The notes under the pieces are model-generated. The model was not told the origin of the DNA and did not search any database. It saw only the letters and a program-made list of their open reading frames with translations. A program made the translations under genes and the position numbers. A stretch of 6,854 nucleotides of DNA. It comes from JBIOHJ01 sp044448905 (lineage in GTDB: Bacteria > Bacteroidota > Bacteroidia > AKYH767-A > OLB10). The stretch lies in NCBI GenBank assembly GCA_044448905.1, contig JBIOHJ010000153.1, positions 1 through 6,854 of the forward strand. Direction: 5' to 3'. Of this stretch, positions 1 through 3,866 are shown piece by piece. How positions within the stretch are numbered: the first letter of the stretch is position 1; every line of letters begins with the position of its first letter.

Positions 1-20
1 GTTTATTATAAATTTGAAAA

Positions 21-70
21 GAGAAAAAAATCTGGCGAAGACAGGTGCGGTTAACCACCGCCCTGTTTTC
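21..70 (-). terminator. Rho-independent terminator downstream of the 95-aa gene
   Basis: Read on the minus strand, bases 70-37 form a hairpin of about 14 bp with a 5-nt loop (52-56) and one bulged base (46). One pair at the base is G-U. It is followed after a short GCCAGA spacer by seven T (30-24). The hairpin with a T-tract is the classic intrinsic terminator form and works only in the minus direction, since the plus-strand side continues in A-rich sequence. It lies about 90 nt past the stop codon at 157-159. Bases 71-156, between the hairpin and that stop, show no further feature I can support. Confidence 0.7.
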
Positions 71-156
71 AAAAGAAATATTTATTAATTATTTCTGCTT
101 CTTTTCTAAGGGCTACTTTATTTCATAGGAGGACGAAAGGGAGTGGAGTATCGCGG

Positions 157-444
157 TTAAAAGAGATTTTCAATGGCAATAATATATTCGTTTTCTAATC
201 CGGGTTGTCTTTTACCGTTTTTATAAACCATCGTTTTTACCTGAACCTTTTCTTTTTCTACGGTCAGGATCTCGAGCTCTAAGCGCAAAGTTCTCCAAAA
301 GAAGAATGAACTCTTTTTAGCCCTTAAAAAATAAAACTTTTCGTTACTCTCTTTTACTTTAAATCCTTTAGTGGAGCAAAATATAAGCAGCTTTTTGTAA
401 ACCTCATTTACTTCATTATATAATAAGCAGGTGTCTCTGTACAT
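157..444 (-). CDS. Small uncharacterised protein, 95 aa
   Basis: I do not recognise this protein. It is 95 residues, lysine-rich, with no signal peptide and no convincing membrane helix, so it is probably cytoplasmic. The N-terminal third (about 8-28) looks helical. It is followed by alternating hydrophobic and charged residues (about 35-75, including FYFLRAKKSS and LRLELEIL) that suggest beta strands, then a short helical tail, consistent with one small alpha/beta domain. The ATG at 444 is supported by a TAnnTTTG box ending 8 nt before it. It is the third minus-strand gene in a row and the last before the terminator at 21-70. Unlike its two upstream neighbours it lacks a matched inverted core on both sides, so I do not call it a cassette. 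Coding status is likely because the reading frame fits the promoter and terminator; the function is unknown. Confidence 0.6.
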   Translation of the reverse strand: MYRDTCLLYNEVNEVYKKLLIFCSTKGFKVKESNEKFYFLRAKKSSFFFWRTLRLELEILTVEKEKVQVKTMVYKNGKRQPGLENEYIIAIENLF

Positions 445-452
445 ATATGCAT

Positions 453-460
453 CAAAAATA
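453..460 (-). promoter_or_regulatory. Candidate -7 promoter box (TATTTTTG) of the 95-aa gene
   Basis: On the minus strand bases 460-453 read TATTTTTG, a match to the Bacteroidota -7 consensus TAnnTTTG, 8 nt before the ATG at 444. Transcription starting a few bases downstream would give a leaderless or nearly leaderless message. I see no clear -33 TTTG at the usual spacing. Confidence 0.45.
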
Positions 461-494
461 AAGATTAACAGGTAAGCATTCAGGTAATTTCCGG

Positions 495-554
495 CTCAAA
501 ACTTGTCCCGATTTTTCATCGGGAGCCCTTCTTTTTTTTATTTCTTTTAATCTA
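495..554. repeat. 60-bp direct repeat, copy 1
   Basis: Identical base for base to 1345-1404 (offset 850). It holds a 7-bp stem TCCCGAT/ATCGGGA with a 5-nt loop (506-524), then a run of eight T on the plus strand. It sits at the 3' side of the lipoprotein gene, just as the other copy sits at the 3' side of the membrane-protein gene. Here it abuts the inverted core at 558. By comparison with copy 2 it would be the conserved half of an attC-like site. The matching second arm, present at 1252-1277 for copy 2, is not found to its left, so this site looks truncated or rearranged. Confidence 0.85.
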
Positions 555-591
555 AATGTTATGCGCATACCCAACTCTCGATTAATGTCAG

Positions 592-1197
592 TCATTTGAT
601 AATATTGCTGTGATACAAAAACTTTTGCGAGATGACAATATTGTTAGAATCAAAGTTATCAATTCTTAAAAAACCAAATTCAGCATTCATATAATAAATG
701 CTTTTATGTCGTTCTTCAGAAAGGTCAAGAGGAACAATTGTTTCAGCAACGTTATGATAGTATTGATTAAAAATATAAAGTGAATCGTAATGTGTACATG
801 TGAAATCAGAACCACCACCTGATACATGGTTGAAAGAATAATAAATAGTTGAACCCTCTCTTGTCAATGAATTAATTTTAAGTTCATGATAAATTGATTT
901 CATGGATGGATAAGAGGTAGCTGAAAATTGATGGTATTGAAATGAAAGATTGCACGGGTCGTCAGTCCACCCTTGCTCATGGCTTGTAATGTATAAACTG
1001 TCAACCACGGTACTTGTAGAGTCAACGAAAACCCAATAAGTTCCTGTCTTGAATCTGTAATTTAATAAGTTCGTGTCCATAGCAATGTTACCTCCGCTTG
1101 TGCCATAACAAGGATTCTGCTTTTGGTATTCATCCTTATGGCATGATGCCCCAATCAAGGTCGCAAAAAACAAAATACCATAAGCGGTTTGTTTCAT
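592..1197 (-). CDS. Predicted lipoprotein, 201 aa, cassette-borne
   Basis: The protein begins with a short signal peptide: Lys2, a hydrophobic stretch over residues 5-17, then lipobox IGASC. Cys19 is the likely lipidated residue, predicting export and membrane anchoring. The mature part is rich in Tyr, Ser and Asn and looks beta-stranded. A segment near 48-72 (YRFKTGTYWVFVDST, then VDSLYI) resembles a pattern I have seen in Bacteroidota lipoproteins of unknown function. Cys30, Cys82 and Cys134 could form disulfides. The start ATG at 1197 is preceded by the leader at 1206-1225 and is the only sensible start for the signal peptide. The stop is TGA, followed 24 nt later by the inverted core. Nothing indicates an enzyme activity, and I assign no function beyond lipoprotein. 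Confidence 0.75.
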   Translation of the reverse strand: MKQTAYGILFFATLIGASCHKDEYQKQNPCYGTSGGNIAMDTNLLNYRFKTGTYWVFVDSTSTVVDSLYITSHEQGWTDDPCNLSFQYHQFSATSYPSMKSIYHELKINSLTREGSTIYYSFNHVSGGGSDFTCTHYDSLYIFNQYYHNVAETIVPLDLSEERHKSIYYMNAEFGFLRIDNFDSNNIVISQKFLYHSNIIK

Positions 1198-1205
1198 CGT
1201 AATAG

Positions 1206-1225
1206 TTTCAAGTTAGCAGTACCGC
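1206..1225 (-). promoter_or_regulatory. Conserved 20-bp cassette leader, copy A
   Basis: On the minus strand this contains CTGCTAACTTGAAA and ends 8 nt before the lipoprotein ATG. It matches the leader of the membrane-protein gene (2223-2242) at 17 of 20 positions although the two proteins are unrelated. The TAACTTGA part loosely resembles the -7 box TAnnTTTG, so it may be a cassette-borne promoter or a translation signal. Which one cannot be decided from the sequence. Confidence 0.55.
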
Positions 1226-1319
1226 CAATGGGTTGCGCATAACGAAGAAGGGATTAAAGAAGTAAAAAAAAGAAGGGTTTAGAAGCACTACTGTTCGCTT
1301 ACCTACACTGTTTATTAGT

Positions 1320-1334
1320 CTCGCCTAAGGCGAG
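1320..1334. repeat. Short perfect hairpin inside the attC-like site
   Basis: CTCGCCT and AGGCGAG pair around a single central base, so in practice a 6-bp stem with a 3-nt loop. The flanking T1319/A1335 pair extends it. It is G/C-rich in an A/T-rich setting, and no equivalent is found next to the other 60-bp repeat copy. It may be part of the variable terminal structure of the site or a small insertion. Confidence 0.7.
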
Positions 1335-1344
1335 ATGTTTACCT

Positions 1345-1404
1345 CTCAAAACTTGTCCCGATTTTTCATCGGGAGCCCTTCTTTTTTTTATTTCTTTTAA
1401 TCTA
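1345..1404. repeat. 60-bp direct repeat, copy 2
   Basis: Exact copy of 495-554. It includes the TCCCGAT/ATCGGGA stem-loop at 1356-1374 and the long arm 1376-1402 that pairs with 1252-1277. The last three bases (1402-1404) are also the TAG stop of the membrane-protein gene. After position 1404 the copies diverge in the cassette-specific core but keep TGTTAT and GCAT in register. Confidence 0.85.
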
Positions 1405-2223
1405 TCTGTTATCGGCATGTGCTGTGTCTGTTCGTAGCTGTGTCGTTGCATACTTGTAGAGAAGTAAAGTTATTGCTGTTAAGATAAGAAGAAAATAAAG
1501 TTGTCCTTGAAATGGTGATAATATTTGTTCCTTCATCAGCTTCTCAAACCAAATCATAAGATAATGAAGCCCAGGAAAAATAGTAAAGTAAATTCCTACT
1601 AACAGCAAAGCAAGATATTTTTGATGTCGGTTTAAAATACCGATAAACATTCCAATGAAGAACGAAATTAATATCAGGAATGGAAACCCAAACATCTTTG
1701 AAATAGTGATTCCTTTTTTGAGAATATTCCTTTCTTCTGTCAATTCACCAAGTTGAAACAAATTACACGTAGTGTGAAAAGTACTGAACAGTTTTAGGTT
1801 TGAACGTTGCAATGGTTCATCAGGATTTTTCATTGTTATGTCGTAAAGCAAACCCACTTGATGAAGTGTTGCCTTAGGAATTACGAAAGCAACCCAAAGA
1901 AAACCTACGAAGCAAAATGCCATAACAGGCAAGATTGCTTTTTTTATTGTTCTCTTAATGTCTGTTTCTTCCACTCCAAATTTTTGTCTGTAATAAACCA
2001 CTGACATTACCAAAACACTAATTGGTAAGATGAGAGAGCTTAGTGTAACCATTGAAAAGCTACATATTTTTACCAGTGTCCATGTGTCAAGATGCTTTTC
2101 AAATAAGTCCTCTTTGTATCTGTAAATAAATTGAGCCGTCAAAAGAGCAAGCAAAAAAATAAATGTCAGGATAAACGCAAATAGCCCTGACTTGAATGGA
2201 GATTTATTTTTTGGCTCTTTCAT
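1402..2223 (-). CDS. Six-helix membrane protein resembling LptF/LptG permeases, 273 aa
   Basis: From the ATG at 2223 the protein has predicted membrane helices at about 12-35, 52-77, 96-116, 178-197, 203-224 and 241-257, with one soluble stretch of about 60 residues between the third and fourth. Three helices, a soluble domain and three helices is the topology of LptF/LptG, the inner-membrane permeases that extract lipopolysaccharide. The LPISVLVMS segment in helix 2, FPFLILISFFIG in helix 4 and a Pro-led last helix (SPFQGQLYF) fit that family. The soluble part is much shorter than the family's jellyroll domain, so this is at best a reduced relative, and I infer the kinship from pattern only. 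An upstream ATG at 2274 would add 17 residues encoded by the core and the shared leader. I prefer 2223, which directly follows the leader. The C-terminus is encoded through the inverted core and ends at TAG. Confidence 0.6.
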   Translation of the reverse strand: MKEPKNKSPFKSGLFAFILTFIFLLALLTAQFIYRYKEDLFEKHLDTWTLVKICSFSMVTLSSLILPISVLVMSVVYYRQKFGVEETDIKRTIKKAILPVMAFCFVGFLWVAFVIPKATLHQVGLLYDITMKNPDEPLQRSNLKLFSTFHTTCNLFQLGELTEERNILKKGITISKMFGFPFLILISFFIGMFIGILNRHQKYLALLLVGIYFTIFPGLHYLMIWFEKLMKEQILSPFQGQLYFLLILTAITLLLYKYATTQLRTDTAHADNR

Positions 2224-2242
2224 TTCAAGATAGCAGTAACGG
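2223..2242 (-). promoter_or_regulatory. Conserved 20-bp cassette leader, copy B
   Basis: On the minus strand it contains CTGCTATCTTGAAA and runs into the ATG at 2223. It is 17/20 identical to the leader before the lipoprotein gene. Finding the same non-coding sequence before an unrelated protein argues that this stretch is not translated, which supports the 2223 start over the in-frame ATG at 2274. Confidence 0.55.
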
Positions 2243-2262
2243 TCATTCGAAGCGGTTAGCAT

Positions 2263-2272
2263 TGCCGATAAC
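2263..2272 (-). other. Cassette B core, 5' side (GTTATCGGCA)
   Basis: Perfect inverted partner of 1408-1417, with the membrane-protein gene between them. It marks the right-hand edge of the accessory region. Beyond it the sequence is the intergenic region upstream of bamD. Confidence 0.65.
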
Positions 2273-2319
2273 ATTTAAATATCCACAACTCCCAAAATCA
2301 GTAGTTGTTTATTTTCAGT

Positions 2320-2327
2320 CAAATGTA
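2320..2327 (-). promoter_or_regulatory. Possible -7 box (TACATTTG) for the accessory genes
   Basis: The minus-strand sequence of 2327-2320 matches TAnnTTTG and points toward the cassettes, about 100 nt before the membrane-protein ATG. If active it would transcribe the array from outside, as the Pc promoter does in integrons. There is no -33 element at normal spacing and such a box is expected by chance fairly often in AT-rich DNA, so this is weak. Confidence 0.3.
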
Positions 2328-2533
2328 AAAATATTTAACAACTTCGATGGAAATATTCCACAACAGTCGGAATTGATAAAAATCTTACACTTTTAGAAAC
2401 TTTTATTAGAAATGAATGTTTTAAGCAAAACACATGAGCATTTGACGAAAACACATTTGCGTTTTATGCATTTACATTTATATAACAGCCGGAATGATTT
2501 GCACTTTGCGCAAACGCAACGGTATTTGAGAAA

Positions 2534-2562
2534 CAGATTGCTTCGTTGCACTCGCAATGACG
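2534..2562. repeat. REP-like palindromic element (AGATTGCTTCG...CGCAATGACG)
   Basis: ATTGC (2537-2541) and GCAAT (2554-2558) pair around a 12-nt centre, flanked by AG on one side and GACG on the other. I recognise the type AGATTGCTTCG...CGCAATGACG as a small palindrome scattered through intergenic DNA of various bacteria. Only one copy is in the window, so its repetitive nature is from memory. It lies immediately upstream of the bamD promoter box. Confidence 0.45.
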
Positions 2563-2573
2563 TTTAGGATTCA

Positions 2574-2581
2574 TACCTTTG
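2574..2581 (+). promoter_or_regulatory. -7 promoter box (TACCTTTG) of bamD
   Basis: Perfect match to the Bacteroidota TAnnTTTG consensus, ending 5 nt before the bamD ATG at 2587. A start point some 5-8 nt further on would coincide with the start codon, giving a leaderless message. A -33 TTG candidate at 2546-2548 is somewhat too far away. The position supports both the ATG choice and the idea that bamD begins a transcript. Confidence 0.55.
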
Positions 2582-2586
2582 AGCCC

Positions 2587-3423
2587 ATGTTAAAAAAAGG
2601 GCTCTTAACTTTACTGATTTCCACCTGTATTGTGCTTGTTTTTGATTCGTGCAGCAAGTATAACAAGCTGCTTAAGAGCACCGATTACGAAGCCTAGTAC
2701 AATGCCGCCATTAATTTTTATAACAATAAAAAATATTACCAGGCGCTGCAATTACTCGAAGAACTAATTTCGGTTTTCAAAGGAACTTCAAGAGCCGAGC
2801 CGGCTTATTATTATTACGCGAAAAGCTATTTTGAAACGGCTGATTACCTTACGGCAGCGTATCACCTGCAGAATTTCGCCAAAACATTTCCCGCCAGCGA
2901 GCATGCCGAAGAATGCCAGTACCTGAACGCCTATTGTTATTTCCTCGATTCGCCTGCTTTTACGTTAGACCAAACGAGCACGCTCGATGCCATTAAGCAG
3001 TTCCAGCTTTTTATAAATAGGTATCCGAAAAGCGCGCGCGTTGAGGAATGCAACCGGCAAATTGACCTGCTGCGCCTTAAATTAGAAAGCAAAGCTTTTA
3101 TGAATGCCAGGCTGTATTACAAAACGAGCGAATTCAGGAGCGCAACCGTTGCTTTCGGAAATGTGATTAAGGAATTCCCGAACACTCAATTTAAGGAGGA
3201 ATGCTTATACCTGCAGGTGAAATCGGCTTACAAATATGCCGAAGAAAGCATCGAATCGAAAAAGAAAGAACGCTATAAAGAAACCATTGAGCATTATTAT
3301 AAATTGCTTGATAATTACCCCGAAAGCCAATTCCTGCGCGAAGCAGAATCTATCTTTAAGGATTCGCAAAAAGTGCTCGATAAGATTGATAAGGATAAAT
3401 CAGTAACTTTGCAGGCGAATTAA
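2587..3423 (+). pseudogene. bamD: bamD, outer membrane assembly lipoprotein, interrupted by in-frame TAG at codon 37
   Basis: BamD is a TPR lipoprotein of the BAM complex that inserts beta-barrel proteins into the outer membrane. The frame is 279 codons including the final TAA, a normal length for Bacteroidota BamD. Residues 2-21 form a signal peptide with Lys3-Lys4 and a hydrophobic core, and Cys22 in FDSC is the lipidation site. TPR-like helices follow, with family landmarks KYYQALQLLEELI (about 49-61), YYYYAKSYF, FAKTFP, LDSPAFTLDQT, FINRYPKSARVEECN and ERYKETIEHYYKLLDNYPES near the C-terminus. Codon 37 (2695-2697) is TAG where relatives usually have Lys in DYEAKYNAAI. One A-to-T change from AAG explains it. 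The 241 codons after it stay open and family-like, with no ATG until 3100, so decay is not evident. Sequencing error, a fresh mutation or suppression are the choices; with an essential gene I favour error or suppression. It heads the run to rpoZ. Confidence 0.85.
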
Positions 3424-3432
3424 TGTTATCAA

Positions 3433-3508
3433 CGAATAACGAATTAAATCCGAATTAACGAATAAAAAGCAATAACATTGAACATTAAACATTTAACATT
3501 AAACAATA
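3433..3508. repeat. Heptameric repeats between bamD and rpoZ
   Basis: AACATT recurs at exactly 7-nt steps (3474, 3481, 3488, 3495), with a fifth imperfect unit AACAAT at 3502, directly before the rpoZ start. Just upstream is a looser set of CGAATWA units at 3433, 3440, 3452 minus one, and 3459. The spacer is almost free of G and C and would be unstructured in RNA. It may favour translation initiation without a Shine-Dalgarno sequence, and its length could vary by slippage. No TAnnTTTG box is seen, so rpoZ probably depends on the bamD promoter. Confidence 0.6.
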
Positions 3509-3512
3509 AAAC

Positions 3513-3854
3513 ATGTCTTATAAAAATTCAGCACAAACAACAATTACCCGCGACCTTATTAAATTTGAAGAAAAAACAGGCAATGTTTACGAAACTCTTG
3601 TAGTAATTGCCAAAAGAGCAAACCATATAGCATCCGAAATGAGGGAAGAGCTGACCGGCAAGCTTTCGGAATTCGCGTCTTCGAGCGACAGCCTCGAAGA
3701 AGTTTTTGAGAACCGCGAACAAATAGAAATTTCGAAGTTTTACGAGAAATTACCCAAGCCCACCTTAATTGCCATCCAGGAATATACTGACGGGAAAATT
3801 TATTTCCGCAATCCTGCAAGGGACGTAGTAAACCCTGTGAAGGACGCAAAATAA
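3513..3854 (+). CDS. rpoZ: DNA-directed RNA polymerase subunit omega (Rpb6 family)
   Basis: Omega is the small RNA polymerase subunit that helps fold and hold the beta' subunit. The 113-residue product has the family's conserved N-terminal core: RDLIKFEEKTGNVYETLVVIAKRA lies across 13-36 (key residues Asn24, Val25, Tyr26 and the IAKRA helix), followed by the second helix ELTGKLSEFA (about 46-55). The C-terminal 50 residues (KFYEKLPKPTLIAIQEYTDGKIYFRNP) are an extension typical of the Bacteroidota form. The ATG at 3513 is the first in frame after the heptamer repeats. The stop at 3854 is 12 nt before coaBC, implying co-transcription. The gene order bamD-rpoZ-coaBC also supports the identity, since omega is short and divergent on its own. 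Confidence 0.85.
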   Translation: MSYKNSAQTTITRDLIKFEEKTGNVYETLVVIAKRANHIASEMREELTGKLSEFASSSDSLEEVFENREQIEISKFYEKLPKPTLIAIQEYTDGKIYFRNPARDVVNPVKDAK

Positions 3855-3866
3855 TTTCGTTTTCAA

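Larger units (their letters stand above)
558..1242 (-). mobile_element. Integron-like gene cassette A (lipoprotein cassette), left end uncertain
   Basis: On the minus strand this unit starts at core GTTATGCGCA (1243-1234), carries one gene in the same direction (1197-592) and ends with the complementary core TGCGCATAAC (567-558), then the 60-bp repeat. Five further bases next to each core (ACCCA/TGGGT) also pair after a one-base bulge. In integron cassettes the first core of a cassette is complementary to the inverse core before its own attC, and that is what is seen here. The cassette should extend left through its attC, but the second half of that site is not recognisable. GTTAATC at 469-463 is only a weak candidate for the next core. 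No integrase is visible in the window. Confidence 0.5.
1237..1414 (-). other. attC-like recombination site between cassettes B and A
   Basis: This is an imperfect palindrome flanked by core boxes. On the minus strand the 5' box is CGATAAC (1414-1408, cassette B) and the 3' box GTTATGC (1243-1237, cassette A), pairing as ATAAC/GTTAT. Unpaired spacers (1407-1403 and 1251-1244) separate these from long arms at 1376-1402 and 1252-1277. The arms pair over 25 positions with one A/C mismatch and one bulged base. The enclosed 98 nt holds two smaller hairpins (1320-1334 and 1356-1374). Outer box, unpaired spacer, inner stem with extrahelical base and variable terminal structure is the layout of folded attC sites. 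Against it, the cores do not fit RYYYAAC/GTTRRRY exactly, the site is about 178 nt against the usual 57-141, and the arms are A/T-homopolymer rich. Confidence 0.55.
1243..2271 (-). mobile_element. Integron-like gene cassette B (membrane-protein cassette), complete
   Basis: If recombination is between G and TT of the core, as in integrons, this unit runs on the minus strand from base 2271 to base 1243, about 1029 nt. It opens with core GTTATCGGCA (2272-2263), carries one gene in the same direction, and closes with the complementary core TGCCGATAAC (1417-1408) and an attC-like palindrome (1237-1414). The next core belongs to cassette A and differs (GTTATGCGCA), so the matching is within units and not between neighbours. 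That is diagnostic of independently mobilised cassettes and is hard to explain as a simple dispersed repeat. Its upstream partner site near 2273-2340 is unclear. Confidence 0.5.
2275..2586. other. Divergent intergenic region upstream of bamD, no gene
   Basis: I see no supportable gene in these 312 bases; a 66-codon plus-strand frame here begins inside the minus-strand gene and looks spurious. The region holds an inverted pair ACAACT/AGTTGT (2285-2290, 2303-2308) nested in TTAAATAT/ATATTTAA (2275-2282, 2331-2338), which might be the remnant of the partner site for cassette B. It also has AAAACACAT twice, 21 bp apart (2427-2435, 2448-2456), the palindrome TTTGCGCAAA (2505-2514), inverted TTGCGTTT/AAACGCAA (2457-2464, 2512-2519), a dispersed-repeat-like element (2534-2562) and the bamD promoter. 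Confidence 0.6.

Noticed and set aside
463..469. GTTAATC (minus strand) as the opening core of a third cassette holding the 95-aa gene
   Set aside because: No complementary GATTAAC is found on the far side of that gene, and the arms of a second palindrome do not pair convincingly with the 60-bp repeat.
506..540. Hairpin plus T-run as an ordinary plus-strand terminator
   Set aside because: No plus-strand gene lies upstream to need it, and the T-run is separated from the stem by seven bases. The identical element at 1356-1390 is part of a longer palindrome, which explains it better.
495..1404. Repeats read as a CRISPR array
   Set aside because: There are only two copies, 850 bp apart with genes between them, so no repeat-spacer periodicity.
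2196..2396. 66-codon plus-strand frame overlapping the start of the membrane-protein gene
   Set aside because: It begins inside a supported minus-strand gene and runs through the cassette core and AT-rich intergenic DNA, with no recognisable protein features or promoter.
2695..2697. TAG as a programmed pyrrolysine codon or a lineage-wide recoding
   Set aside because: Bacteroidota are not known to me to reassign TAG, the expected residue is Lys, and no other conserved gene in the window has an internal TAG.
3100..3423. A separate 107-aa gene starting at the first ATG after the bamD TAG
   Set aside because: The sequence before this ATG continues the same BamD frame and family pattern back to a signal peptide at 2587. 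The ATG is an internal methionine, and a product from it would lack the lipid anchor and most TPR helices.
3424..3512. Independent promoter for rpoZ
   Set aside because: No TAnnTTTG box is present in the heptamer-repeat spacer, so co-transcription with bamD is simpler.
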